Shown one piece after another: positions 17,923 through 26,519 of a stretch of 64,000 nucleotides of DNA. The DNA is from Saccharopolyspora hirsuta (GTDB lineage Bacteria; Actinomycetota; Actinomycetes; Mycobacteriales; Pseudonocardiaceae). Below the pieces are notes generated by a model, which saw only the letters and a list, made by a program, of their open reading frames with translations, had not been told where the DNA came from and ran no database searches. The translations under genes were made by a program, and so were the position numbers. The stretch is taken from NCBI RefSeq assembly GCF_008630535.1, contig NZ_VWPH01000015.1, positions 124,001 through 188,000 of the forward strand. Reading direction: 5' to 3'. Every line of letters starts with the position of its first letter. Position 1 is the stretch's first letter.

Positions 17923-17972
17923 ACATGTTCGGGAGATCCGAACATGTGCTATGTTCGGCGAATCCGAACATA
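17923..17972. promoter_or_regulatory. Twin ArsR operators in divergent promoter
   Basis: Two near-identical palindromes: 17923-17947 with 10-bp arms ACATGTTCGG around GAGAT, and 17950-17972 with 9-bp arms TATGTTCGG around CGAAT. Shared core is ATGTTCGG-N5-CCGAACAT, centre to centre 26 bp. The second ends five bases before the first possible MFS start. Confidence 0.85.
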
Positions 17973-17988
17973 GCTGATGGGGGTCCGG

Positions 17989-19191
17989 ATGAAGATCGAG
18001 GAACGGGACCGTCCTGCTCGCGCACCAGGTGGACGTGGGCGGGCACGGCGCTTCTGGGCCGTGGCGTACGCGCTGCTGATCCTGTTGACCGGCACGAACC
18101 TGCCGACACCGCTGTACCGGGGTTACCAGGAGCGCTTCGGGTTCTCGCCCCTGGTCGTCACGCTGATCTTCGCCGCGTACGTGGCGGTGCTGATCCCGTC
18201 GCTGCTGGTGGCGGGGCCGCTGTCGGACGCGATCGGTCGGCGCCGGGTGCTGCTGCCCGCGGTGGTGGCAGCGGCGCTGGGATCGGCGGGTTTCGCGCTC
18301 GTGTCGGACACGGGGTGGTTGTTCGTCGCCCGAGTTCTCCAGGGGCTCGCTGTCGGCATGGCGGCTGGTCCGCTGACCGCAGCGCTGACCGAGCTGGAAC
18401 CCGTTGGCAACCACCGCAAAGCGGCGCTGGTGTCCACTGTGGTGTCCGTGGGCGGCCTGGGTCTGGGGCCTGTGCTGGCGGGTGTGCTCGCCCAATACGC
18501 CCCGGCGCCTCACGTGCTGCCGTTCGTCCTCGAGATCGTGCTGCTGCTCCCGGCGGCGCTCGCCATCTGGATGCTGCCCGATGCGCGCACGGCGCGGTGG
18601 CGACCACGCCGCCCCGAGGTCCCCGCCGCGATGCGGTCCCTGTTCGCGACCAGCGGGACGGCCAACTTCCTGGCGTTCGCCGTGATCGGGCTGTTCCTCG
18701 CGCTCATCCCCACCTACGTCGCGGCGCTCGCGAACAGCGCGAACCTGCTGCTCGGCGGGGGAGCCGTGGCGCTGATGCTGGGTTTCTCGGCGATCGTCCA
18801 GCTCATCGCCTACGGCAAGCCGCCGCACACCCTGCAGCGCGCTGGCCTTCCGGTGCTGGCCGCGGGTCTCGTCCTGCTCGCCGTCGCGGGCGGCGTGTCA
18901 TCGCTGGCCCTGCTGCTGGTCGCGACCGCGCTCGCCGGTACCGGCCAGGGCCTGGTGTTCCTCGGCGGCCTCACCGCGATCAACCACGCCGCTCCCGCCG
19001 ACCGCCGAGCCGAAGTCCTGTCCAGCTTCTACGTGGTGGTCTACAGCGGCGTCGGCCTCCCCGTCATCGGAGTCGGCCTCCTCGCCACCAGCATCGGCCT
19101 CGTCCCCGCCGTGCGCGCCTTCGCCGCCGTCGTGGCAGCCCTGTGCCTGATCGTGCTGCTCGCACTGCGCCGCACTCCCGCCACCAGCTGA
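17989..19191 (+). CDS. MFS transporter
   Basis: A carrier of about 400 aa with twelve hydrophobic segments and the GPLSDAIGRRRVL loop after TM2; RVLQGLAVGMAAGPL resembles the motif C region of efflux-type MFS proteins. The ATG at 17989 has GGGGG five bases upstream; an in-frame ATG at 17977 would add four residues. Repressed, by position, by the divergent ArsR protein. Efflux of a toxic compound is the simplest reading. Confidence 0.85.
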   Translation: MKIEERDRPARAPGGRGRARRFWAVAYALLILLTGTNLPTPLYRGYQERFGFSPLVVTLIFAAYVAVLIPSLLVAGPLSDAIGRRRVLLPAVVAAALGSAGFALVSDTGWLFVARVLQGLAVGMAAGPLTAALTELEPVGNHRKAALVSTVVSVGGLGLGPVLAGVLAQYAPAPHVLPFVLEIVLLLPAALAIWMLPDARTARWRPRRPEVPAAMRSLFATSGTANFLAFAVIGLFLALIPTYVAALANSANLLLGGGAVALMLGFSAIVQLIAYGKPPHTLQRAGLPVLAAGLVLLAVAGGVSSLALLLVATALAGTGQGLVFLGGLTAINHAAPADRRAEVLSSFYVVVYSGVGLPVIGVGLLATSIGLVPAVRAFAAVVAALCLIVLLALRRTPATS

Positions 19192-19212
19192 CAGCGTTCC
19201 CAGGAGACCACA

Positions 19213-19674
19213 GTGGACACCGCAGAAATCGAAGCCGCGTATCGCGATCTGCTCACCGCCGTCGAGGCCGACACGGCCGCCCTGGCCGCGGAAGCGCGAT
19301 CGGCCGTCGACTGGACGCTCAGCCACATCGCGCTCAGCGACCGCATCCTCGCTGCTGCGGCCCGCGACGTCCTGACCGGCGTGCCGCCGGTCGTCGACAA
19401 CAGCAGTGCAATGGACGAAGCCGCCATCGCCGCGCTGATCGCCTCGACCAGCCACCGCCGACGGATCGACATGGTGCGCCGCAACGCCGCCGACCTCGCC
19501 TCGGTGATCAGGACGATCCCGAATCACGCCGCCGCGACACCGGTGCTCCTCCGCCTGACCAACCGCGAGGGCCGGACCTTCCCGGACCAGCACCTGCCCT
19601 GGGGCGACCTGGTCGGACTCCGCGCCACCGAGCACATCCCCGGACACACCGCGAGACTCGCGGCGCTCTCGTGA
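19213..19674 (+). CDS. DinB/maleylpyruvate-isomerase-like protein
   Basis: A 153-aa protein with GTG start after AGGAGACCACA. DWTLSHIALSDRILAAA resembles the first metal-histidine helix of the DinB/mycothiol-dependent isomerase fold, and HTARLAAL near the end fits the C-terminal His helix. The match is by pattern only. It follows the MFS gene by 21 bp and is probably co-transcribed. Possible thiol transferase; function unknown. Confidence 0.65.
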   Translation: MDTAEIEAAYRDLLTAVEADTAALAAEARSAVDWTLSHIALSDRILAAAARDVLTGVPPVVDNSSAMDEAAIAALIASTSHRRRIDMVRRNAADLASVIRTIPNHAAATPVLLRLTNREGRTFPDQHLPWGDLVGLRATEHIPGHTARLAALS

Positions 19675-19698
19675 GCCAGGACGGAGTTCAGGTTCCCC

Positions 19699-20475
19699 TC
19701 AGCGGGTTCCCGGGGTGTCGAGGGTTCGGGTGAGGGTGTGGGCCTCGTGGAGGAGGAGGGCGCCGAGCTCGGGTTGGCGGTCCGGGCGGAAGCGGGGTTC
19801 GATGCCGGTCAGGGTCAGGGCCCACGCCGGGTGGCCCTCCCGGTCGAAGACCGCCGCCGCCATTCCCCAGCTGCCCTCGACGATCAGGCCGGGGTTGACC
19901 GCGTAGCCCTCGCGGCGGGTTCGGGCGATCCGCTCGCGGATCGCCTCGGGGGAGTGCGACGGGCCCCAGCGGGTCGTCAGGTCGGTGCTGTCCAGGTAGG
20001 CGTCGATCTCCGCGTCGTCGAGGAAGGCGAGGATCACCAGGCCCGCGGAGACGACGCCGAGCGGGAAGCGGGCACCTTCGTAGAGCACGAACGAGCGGAT
20101 CGGGAAGTCGCCGTCCTCGCGCAGCAGGCACACCGTTTCCGCACCTCGCAGGGCCGAGAAGAACGCGCTCTCGCCGGTCTTGGCGGCCAGCCGGTGCACG
20201 CTCTCGCGGGCGTGGTGCGTCACGTCGTAGCGGGTACCCGCGGTCTGGCCCAGCAGGTACAGCTCCGGGCCGAGGAACCAGCGGCCGGTGCGGCGGTCGC
20301 GGTCGACGAACCCCTCCTCGGCCAGCGAGCTGAGCAGGCGGTGCACGGTCGGTCGCGGGAGGTCGGTGGCCCGGGCGAGGTCGCTGGTGGCCGCCCCGGT
20401 CTCGTTGGTGGCCGACAGCGCGCGGAGCACGGCGCCGACCCGGCCGACCAGGTGGGCGTTCGAGCTGGTGCTCAT
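19699..20475 (-). CDS. IclR-family transcriptional regulator
   Basis: A 258-aa IclR protein: winged helix (SDLARATDLPRPTVHRLLSSLAEEGFV, about 30-56), linker, then effector domain (GESAFFSALRGAETVCLL, FPLGVVSAGLVILAF, GYAVNPGLIVEGSWGMAA). Divergent from the CoA-transferase genes, 290 bp away, which suggests control of acetoacetate or 3-oxoadipate use. A 15-bp direct repeat lies directly upstream of its start. Confidence 0.9.
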   Translation of the reverse strand: MSTSSNAHLVGRVGAVLRALSATNETGAATSDLARATDLPRPTVHRLLSSLAEEGFVDRDRRTGRWFLGPELYLLGQTAGTRYDVTHHARESVHRLAAKTGESAFFSALRGAETVCLLREDGDFPIRSFVLYEGARFPLGVVSAGLVILAFLDDAEIDAYLDSTDLTTRWGPSHSPEAIRERIARTRREGYAVNPGLIVEGSWGMAAAVFDREGHPAWALTLTGIEPRFRPDRQPELGALLLHEAHTLTRTLDTPGTR

Positions 20476-20508
20476 GCAGTCCCGCCTCTCCGCGATTCAC
20501 AGTGGTGG

Positions 20509-20542
20509 TTGCGTTTAGGGGTTGATCTTGCGTTTGGGGGTT
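20509..20542. promoter_or_regulatory. Tandem 15-bp direct repeat upstream of IclR gene
   Basis: TTGCGTTTAGGGGTT at 20509-20523 and TTGCGTTTGGGGGTT at 20528-20542 differ by one base and have a 19-bp period. They start 34 bp upstream of the IclR start codon. The rest of the 290-bp gap shows only a 13-bp palindrome, TCGAACGGTTCGA, at 20663-20675. Probably a regulator site. Confidence 0.5.
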
Positions 20543-20765
20543 TCTTGTGGCTGGTTCGCGTCACGGTCCCCTGAGGTGCGGTTGAGCAGGACTGAGGTTG
20601 TGCTCACGGCCATCATCGTAGCGTCCGCTGAGTGAACGCATCGAGCTGATCTCGGTCGCCGATCGAACGGTTCGACCGCGATTCGCCGCCGTTTCTTGCG
20701 GTGAACGCGGGCGCGGCTCTTTACTGCTGGCTGTTCGTCCAGCGGACCGATGGAGAGGTGATCAG

Positions 20766-21464
20766 GTGTCCAAGCTGCGCTCGAGTGCGGCCGAGGCGCT
20801 GGCCGGGGTGCTCGAAGACGGGATGACGATCGCCGTCGGCGGCTTCGGCCTGTGCGGCAACCCGAACGATCTCATCGAGGTCGTCCGCGACAGCGGGGTC
20901 ACCGGGCTGACAGTGGTCTCCAACAACATGGGCGTGGACGGCAAGGGGCTCGGGCTGCTGCTGGAGAACCAGCAGGTCACCAAGGTGATCGCCTCCTACG
21001 TGGGGGAGAACAAGCTGTTCGCCGAGCAGTACCTGGACGGGACGCTGACCGTGGAGTTCGCCCCGCAGGGCACGCTGTCGGAGCGGATGCGCGCCGGAGG
21101 CGCGGGCATCGCCGCCTTCTACACCCGCGCCGGTGTCGGGACCCCGGTCGCGGAGGGCAAGCCGCTGGCGGAGTTCGACGGGAAGACCTACGTGCAGGAG
21201 CGGGCGATCGTGGCCGACGTGGCGCTGGTGCACGCCCACACCGCCGACCCGGCGGGCAACCTCGTCTACCGGTCGAGCGCGCGGAACTTCAATCCGGTCG
21301 TGGCGACCTGCGGGAAGGTGACGGTGGTCGAGGTCGAGCACCTCAGCGAGGAGTACCTGGACCCGGAGCACGTGGTGACCCCGGGCATCTACGTCGACCG
21401 GCTGGTCCAGGCCCGTCCCCGGGTCAAGGACATCGAGAAGCGCACCGTGCGCCCGCGCGGCTGA
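20766..21464 (+). CDS. scoA: 3-oxoacid CoA-transferase subunit A
   Basis: A 232-aa alpha subunit of a class I CoA-transferase: GMTIAVGGFGLCGNPNDLIEV is the CoA-binding glycine motif, and ASYVGENKLFAEQYLDGTLTVEF matches SCOT-type alpha chains. With subunit B it moves CoA from succinyl-CoA to acetoacetate or a related 3-oxo acid. GGAGAGGTGATCAG precedes the GTG. Separated from the B gene by 35 bp. Confidence 0.93.
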   Translation: MSKLRSSAAEALAGVLEDGMTIAVGGFGLCGNPNDLIEVVRDSGVTGLTVVSNNMGVDGKGLGLLLENQQVTKVIASYVGENKLFAEQYLDGTLTVEFAPQGTLSERMRAGGAGIAAFYTRAGVGTPVAEGKPLAEFDGKTYVQERAIVADVALVHAHTADPAGNLVYRSSARNFNPVVATCGKVTVVEVEHLSEEYLDPEHVVTPGIYVDRLVQARPRVKDIEKRTVRPRG

Positions 21465-21499
21465 CCGGCGTCCGCAAGCCACTCTTCGAAGGAGCAACC

Positions 21500-22144
21500 A
21501 TGACCTGGACCCGTGACGAGATGGCGGCGATCGCGGCCGCCGAACTCCGCGACGGCGACTACGTCAACCTCGGCATCGGCATCCCCACGCTGGTCGCCAA
21601 CCACATCCCGGACGGCGTGCGGGTGACCCTGCAGAGCGAGAACGGCATCCTCGGCCTCGGGCCGTTCCCGTACGAGGGCGAGGAGGACGCCGACCTCATC
21701 AACGCCGGCAAGCAGACGGTCACCGTCAACCCCGGGGCCAGCTACTTCGACTCGGCGGCGTCGTTCGCGATGATGCGCGGTGGGCGCATCGACATCGCGG
21801 TCCTGGGCGCCCTGCAGGTCGCCGCGAACGGCGACCTGGCCAACTGGACGATCCCGGGCGCCCTGGTCAAGGGCATGGGCGGGGCGATGGACCTGGTCGT
21901 CGGGGCGCGCCGGATCGTGGTGCTCACCGATCACGTCGCCAAGGACGGCACCCCGAAGATCGTCGAGCAGTGCACCCTGCCGCTCACCGGCGCGGGCGTG
22001 GTCAACCGGATCATCACGGACCTGGCGGTCCTGGACGTGACCGAGGACGGCCTGCAGCTGGTCTCCCTCGCACCCGGCGTCACCGAGGCCGAGGTCCGGG
22101 AGAAGACCGGCGCTCCGATCCAGCAGCCCGTCCCCGCGAGCTGA
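21500..22144 (+). CDS. scoB: 3-oxoacid CoA-transferase subunit B
   Basis: A 214-aa beta subunit. YVNLGIGIPTLVANHI and the catalytic Glu in SENGILGLGP (about residue 48) are visible; this Glu forms the acyl-CoA thioester intermediate. GGAGCAACC precedes the ATG. The pair could feed acetoacetate from BKACE or HMG-CoA degradation into acetyl-CoA, though both sources lie 18-20 kb away in the window. Confidence 0.93.
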   Translation: MTWTRDEMAAIAAAELRDGDYVNLGIGIPTLVANHIPDGVRVTLQSENGILGLGPFPYEGEEDADLINAGKQTVTVNPGASYFDSAASFAMMRGGRIDIAVLGALQVAANGDLANWTIPGALVKGMGGAMDLVVGARRIVVLTDHVAKDGTPKIVEQCTLPLTGAGVVNRIITDLAVLDVTEDGLQLVSLAPGVTEAEVREKTGAPIQQPVPAS

Positions 22145-22194
22145 TCCCGGTCCCCTGTGGACGGACCTGTGCGCGGGTCCGTCCCGACCGGGAT
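22144..22194. terminator. Two-tier hairpin after CoA-transferase
   Basis: An outer 9-bp stem (22144-22152 with 22186-22194) encloses an inner 9-bp stem (GGACGGACC at 22159-22167 with 22176-22184). It begins on the last base of scoB. Good candidate terminator. Confidence 0.7.
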
Positions 22195-22242
22195 CTGGCA
22201 TGCTTCGGAGGGCGTTGCAGGCGAACGGCGAAGAGGTGCGGT

Positions 22243-23145
22243 GTGCGGGCGTACGGGTTCTCCGAGGCGGGCGGTCCGGAGCAGGAGACCTTCCTCGACG
22301 TGCCGGTGCCCGAGCCCGGGCCGGGCGAGTTGCTGGTGAGGGTGCGCGCTGCGGGCGTGAACCCGGGCGACTGGCGGCTCCGCGAGGGCACCTACGGCGT
22401 TGCCGGGCCCGCGGTCCTCGGGCGCGAGGTGGCCGGGACGGTCACGGCGCTCGGACCCGGGGTGACCGGGTTCTCCGTCGGTGACGAGGTGTTCGGCGGT
22501 TGCCCGGGCATGGTCGGCGGTTGGGCGGAGCAGGCGCTGGTCACCGCGTCCTTCGCCGCGCACCGGCCCGCCGCGCTGGCACCGGAGGCGGCCGCGGTGC
22601 TGCCGGTCGCGGCTGGCACCGCGCACGACGCGCTGGCGGGCCTCGGTCTGCGCGCAGGCGCGACGTTGCTGGTCAACGGCGCTGGCGGCGGTGTCGGGAT
22701 CCCGGTCGTGCAGCTCGCGCGGGCCAGGGGGATCGCGGTCGTGGGGGTGGCCAGCCCGGCCAAGCACGATCTCGTCGCGGGATTCGGCGCGACCCCGGTG
22801 GCTTACGGCGACGGTGTCCTCGACCGGGTGCGGGCCGCCGCGCCCGGTGGCGTCGACGCCGTCTTCGACCTGGTCGGCGGTGCGGCGCTGCGCACCGTGG
22901 CCGAGCTGGTCGAGGACCGGTCGATGCTGCTGTCGATCGCCGACAAACCGCTGGTCGCCGAGCTCGGCGGCCGGGCGGTCGAGCGGGACCGCAGCACCGC
23001 CGTGCTCGACGAGCTGGCGCGGCTGGTCGTCTCCGGGGAGCTGGACCCGTGCGTCACGCAGGTCCGGCCGCTCGACGAAGCAGGTGCGGCGCTGGCCGAG
23101 GTGGAGCGCGGGCACGTGGTCGGCAAGATCGTCCTGGTTCCCTGA
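22243..23145 (+). CDS. Zinc-free MDR quinone reductase-like oxidoreductase
   Basis: A 300-aa MDR protein without zinc-ligand cysteines: AAGVNPGDWRLREG, LGREVAGTVTALGPGV, and the NADPH motif NGAGGGVGIPVVQLARARG (about 146-164). These reduce quinones or activated double bonds. GAAGAGGTGCG precedes the GTG start chosen. Not obviously in an operon with its neighbours. Confidence 0.85.
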   Translation: MRAYGFSEAGGPEQETFLDVPVPEPGPGELLVRVRAAGVNPGDWRLREGTYGVAGPAVLGREVAGTVTALGPGVTGFSVGDEVFGGCPGMVGGWAEQALVTASFAAHRPAALAPEAAAVLPVAAGTAHDALAGLGLRAGATLLVNGAGGGVGIPVVQLARARGIAVVGVASPAKHDLVAGFGATPVAYGDGVLDRVRAAAPGGVDAVFDLVGGAALRTVAELVEDRSMLLSIADKPLVAELGGRAVERDRSTAVLDELARLVVSGELDPCVTQVRPLDEAGAALAEVERGHVVGKIVLVP

Positions 23146-23189
23146 TCAAAAGCCGGACGCGGCCGGGGCGGCTCTGATCGAATACCGGT

Positions 23190-23906
23190 ATGGCCGAGGT
23201 CCCGTTCTTCCACGATGTCCAGCCCGTGCGGCGAATCCGCGACGACGTCATGGACGTCCACCTCCCCGACGAGGCGACCGGGCCCCGCCCGGCGGTGATC
23301 TTCGTGCACGGCGGCCCCGTCCCCGAGGACGTGGAGCCCCGGCCGCGCGACTGGGAGGGGTTCATCGGCTACGGCGCCCTGGTCGCGGCGTCCGGGCTGG
23401 TCGGGATCACCTTCAACCACCGCCTCCACTCCGACGAGCTCTACCCGGAGGCCGCGGACGACGTCGCCGCGGTGGTCGAGCGGACCCGCGCGCTCGACGA
23501 GGTCGACGGCGACCGCATCGCGCTGTGGTGCTTCTCCGGCGGCGGCCCGATCGCCGCTTCGTGGCTGCGCGCCGCGCCGTCGTGGCTCCGCGCCGTCGGT
23601 TTCACCTACCCGGTGCTCGCCCCGCCGCCGGACTGGCCCGGCGACGCGCCGCGGTTCAACGCCGTGGAAGCGGTGTCCGCGCACCCCGAGCTGCCCAAGC
23701 TGCTGGTGCGGGTCGGCGACGAGTTCGAGTACTTCGTGCCCACCCAGGACGCGTTCGTCGAGAAGGCCCGCGACGCCGGTGCGGACCTCGAGGTCATCGA
23801 GATCCCGAACGCCGCGCACGGCTTCGAGGGGCACGGCGCCAACCCGGAAGCCCGCGCGGCGGTCGACCGGGCGGTGGACTGGTTCCTCGGCAAGCTGGGC
23901 GGCTGA
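23190..23906 (+). CDS. Alpha/beta hydrolase, dienelactone-hydrolase-like
   Basis: A 238-aa alpha/beta hydrolase. FVHGGP (about 38) is the oxyanion loop, CFSGGG (about 113) holds the nucleophile Ser, and NAAHGFEGHG near residue 213 supplies the His. The YEXX-like stretch EFEYFVPTQDAF fits the acid region. Substrate unknown. It ends four bases from the convergent TerC gene. Confidence 0.8.
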   Translation: MAEVPFFHDVQPVRRIRDDVMDVHLPDEATGPRPAVIFVHGGPVPEDVEPRPRDWEGFIGYGALVAASGLVGITFNHRLHSDELYPEAADDVAAVVERTRALDEVDGDRIALWCFSGGGPIAASWLRAAPSWLRAVGFTYPVLAPPPDWPGDAPRFNAVEAVSAHPELPKLLVRVGDEFEYFVPTQDAFVEKARDAGADLEVIEIPNAAHGFEGHGANPEARAAVDRAVDWFLGKLGG

Positions 23907-23909
23907 CCG

Positions 23910-24926
23910 CTACCGGTCCTGGTGGTCCGGTGCGTCGACGGGGGAGCGGTGCGCCCGCAGCGACCCGGGGTGCGCCTTGGCCGACGGGTCGCGGCGGGTC
24001 TTGATCAGGCTCGCCACGGTCACCACCACCAGCACCGCGATGATCACCGCCAGGCTGATCGACGTGGGGATCTCGGGCACCCGCTCGTCGATGTCCACGT
24101 GCAACCAGTGCAGGATCAGCTTGACGCCGATGAACACCAGGATCAGCGACAGCCCGGTCGAGAGGTAGACCAACCGCTCGAGCAGACCCTTGACCAGGAA
24201 GAACAGCGCGCGCAGGCCGAGCAGCGCGAAGGCGTTGGCGGTGAAGACGATGTAGGGCTCGGCGGTGACGCCGAAGACCGCCGGGATGGAGTCCAGCGCG
24301 AACAGCAGGTCCACGCTGCCGATCGCGATCAGCACGATGAACATCGGCGTGACCACCCGCCGCCCGTCGATGCGGGTGACCAGCTTGCCGCCGACGTAGT
24401 CGTCGGACACCGGCAGGAACCGCCGCGCCGCGTTGACCACCGCGTTGTTCTCCACGTCGGGGTCCTCGTCGCGGTGCCGGAACAGCTGCACCGCGGTGTA
24501 GATGAGCAGCAGCCCGAAGACCAGGAACATGAAGGAGAACAGCGACAGCAGGGCCGCGCCGACCGCGATGAAGATCGCCCGCATGATCAGCGCGAGCACG
24601 ATCCCGAAGGTCAGCACCTTGTGCTGGTGCGCCTCCGGGACGGCGAAGGTGGTCATGATGATGACGAAGACGAACAGGTTGTCGACCGACAGGCTCTTCT
24701 CGACGATGTAGCCCGCGAAGTACTCGGTGCCGAACTGCCCGCCGTACTGCATCGAGAACCACACGCCGAACAGGATCGCCACCAGCACGTAGGCCACCGA
24801 CCACGCGCTGGCCTCGGCGAACCCGACCCGGTGCGGCCGCACTGCGGCCATGATCAGGTCGACGGCCAGCAACGCGATGATCAGGACGATGGTGAGCACC
24901 CAGGTCAGCGCGGTTATCTCGAGCAC
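23910..24926 (-). CDS. TerC-family integral membrane protein
   Basis: A 338-aa protein with about nine membrane segments. VEKSLSVDNLFVF and VDLLFALDSIPAVFG hold the two conserved Asp-rich membrane motifs of TerC/Alx proteins, linked to metal (manganese, calcium) export and tellurite resistance. The GTG at 24926, preceded by GGAGGGG, starts right at the first membrane segment; the frame upstream is poor. The Asp/Glu-rich cytoplasmic loop (RHRDEDPDVENN) is as expected. Confidence 0.92.
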   Translation of the reverse strand: MLEITALTWVLTIVLIIALLAVDLIMAAVRPHRVGFAEASAWSVAYVLVAILFGVWFSMQYGGQFGTEYFAGYIVEKSLSVDNLFVFVIIMTTFAVPEAHQHKVLTFGIVLALIMRAIFIAVGAALLSLFSFMFLVFGLLLIYTAVQLFRHRDEDPDVENNAVVNAARRFLPVSDDYVGGKLVTRIDGRRVVTPMFIVLIAIGSVDLLFALDSIPAVFGVTAEPYIVFTANAFALLGLRALFFLVKGLLERLVYLSTGLSLILVFIGVKLILHWLHVDIDERVPEIPTSISLAVIIAVLVVVTVASLIKTRRDPSAKAHPGSLRAHRSPVDAPDHQDR

Positions 24927-25236
24927 GGCCCCTCCGCTGGCGTTTCGTCGTGCAGCACGGGCGTTGTTGATCTGTCGCCGATCAGGGTAAGCGTGCTCAC
25001 CCCGCACCGCCCGCCGACTGCGCTTGCCCGAAGGGTACCTGCCCCTGGGTGGTTTGTCGGGTAGTTCCCGATCGGTCCTCTGTGGACGCGAGTCCGCCGG
25101 GCCCGCCCGGTTCGGGACACCCTCCGGCCTCGGCCGAGGTCAGGGCGAGGCCGACGGGCAGCTGGAGCGCGGCGAGCGAGAGCAGGATCACCAGCGGGCG
25201 CCAGTTGTGGAGCGCAACGGACCGATGCCCAGCCCG
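24927..25236. other. 310-bp intergenic region
   Basis: Between two minus-strand genes. I find no clear riboswitch, though Mn-responsive leaders occur before TerC genes in other bacteria. A minus-strand frame at 25191-24997 (64 codons) opens with a signal-peptide-like stretch (MILLSLAALQLPVGLALTSA) and then becomes low-complexity Gly/Pro/Thr; it may be a chance frame. Confidence 0.5.
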
Positions 25237-25761
25237 TCACGTGCTGAAGTCGCGCAGGGAGTCCGCCCAGTGCGCGGCCAGTTCGGTCGTCTCGTAGGAC
25301 GCTGTGAGGGTCGGCCGCTCGTGGGGTCGGTCGTGGACCCGGCCTTCGTGGAGCTCGATCGTCCTAGCGCCCAGCCGCAGCGTGCAGGGCAGTTCCGCCC
25401 ACCCCGCTTCCACTGCTGCGGCGCACCACACCGCGGTCGCTTCCGCGGTGACCGCGAAGGGCAGGACCTGTTCTCGGGGCGGTGTCGGGATGCTTCGGGG
25501 CGGAGGTACCAGCGGTCCGAATTGGATGGTCAGGGTTCGCGCCGCTGCCAGCAGGGACGGCGCGAACTCCCAGCCCTTCGGGCTCTGCCAGCGCAGCCCT
25601 CCGCCGGGCCAGGTCGTGACCCTGGTGCGGCGGGCCGTCGCCGACGTCGTGGCGTGCAGGAGCGCGGTCAGCGCGCGGGCCCGGCGCGGGGCCGATCCCG
25701 GGGTCAGCGGGGCGATGCGCTCGGTCCACCCCGCTCGGCTCGTTCCGCAGGCTCCGCACAT
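25237..25761 (-). CDS. Hypothetical protein with N-terminal MCGACG motif
   Basis: A 174-aa protein not recognised. It begins MCGACG, a CxxC pair that could bind metal, followed by an Arg-rich helix (RRARALTALLHATT) and a middle section with a Trp-rich patch (LRWQSPKGWEFAPSLL). Three bases separate its start from the downstream end of the SDR gene, so it is probably transcribed with the minus-strand cluster upstream. No function offered. Confidence 0.6.
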   Translation of the reverse strand: MCGACGTSRAGWTERIAPLTPGSAPRRARALTALLHATTSATARRTRVTTWPGGGLRWQSPKGWEFAPSLLAAARTLTIQFGPLVPPPRSIPTPPREQVLPFAVTAEATAVWCAAAVEAGWAELPCTLRLGARTIELHEGRVHDRPHERPTLTASYETTELAAHWADSLRDFST

Positions 25762-25764
25762 GGT

Positions 25765-26505
25765 TCAGAGCATCACATCGCCGCTGTTGGGGCCGAGGGT
25801 CTGGCCGGTGTAGAGGTTGCCGCCGGGGTCGGAGGCGAGCAGCACCGCGGTGGGGGCGACCTCCTCGGGGAGGCCGAACCGGCCGAGCGGCAGCTCGGCC
25901 TCCTTCGCGCGCTTCCAGTCCGGGCTGAGGTCGTCGATCATCGGTGTGGTGATCGGGCCGGGCGCGATCGCGTTGACCAGGACGCCCCGCGCCGAGACCT
26001 CCCTGGCCAGCGCCTTGGTGAAGCCGATGACACCCGCTTTGGCCGCGCTGTAGTGGGTGAGCCCGGCACCGCCCTTCTGGCCGAGCTGGGAGGCGACGTT
26101 GATGATCCGGCCTCCTCCGGCGCCGAGCATGTGCGGCACCACCGCGCGGCAGGTCAGGAAGACCGTCGTCAGGTCGACGTCGACCATGCGCTGCCAGGTC
26201 GCCAGGTCCATCTCCACCAGCGGCACCTCGGTGAGGATTCCGGCGCAGTTGACCAGGACGTCGATTCCGCCGTGCTGCGCCAGCACGTCCTCGGTGAGCG
26301 CCCGGACCGCGTCGGGGTCGGTGAGGTCGAGGGCGTGCCGGGTTCCGGGGAGTTCGTCCGCGCTGCGCTCGAGACGCTGCTGATCCAGGTCGGCCAGCGC
26401 GAGCGCGGCACCGGCCTGCGCGAACGCCACCGCGATGGCGGCGCCGATGCCGCTGGCGGCACCGGTGATCAGGCAGCGCCGCCCGGCCAGGGTGGGGTCG
26501 TTCAT
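25765..26505 (-). CDS. Short-chain dehydrogenase/reductase
   Basis: A 246-aa classical SDR: TGAASGIGAAIAVAFAQAG (cofactor), NCAG, and catalytic Ser in NVASQLGQ with YSAAK at about 157-161. An Asp after the second beta strand (ADLDQQR) indicates NAD(H). It follows another SDR by 14 bp in a five-gene minus-strand unit with an MFS carrier. Substrate unknown. Confidence 0.88.
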   Translation of the reverse strand: MNDPTLAGRRCLITGAASGIGAAIAVAFAQAGAALALADLDQQRLERSADELPGTRHALDLTDPDAVRALTEDVLAQHGGIDVLVNCAGILTEVPLVEMDLATWQRMVDVDLTTVFLTCRAVVPHMLGAGGGRIINVASQLGQKGGAGLTHYSAAKAGVIGFTKALAREVSARGVLVNAIAPGPITTPMIDDLSPDWKRAKEAELPLGRFGLPEEVAPTAVLLASDPGGNLYTGQTLGPNSGDVML

Positions 26506-26519
26506 CTGCGGTCCCTCCG

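Noticed and set aside
24927..25060. Manganese (yybP-ykoY) riboswitch before the TerC gene
   Set aside because: The association is known in other bacteria, but I could not find the conserved core motifs in the leader.
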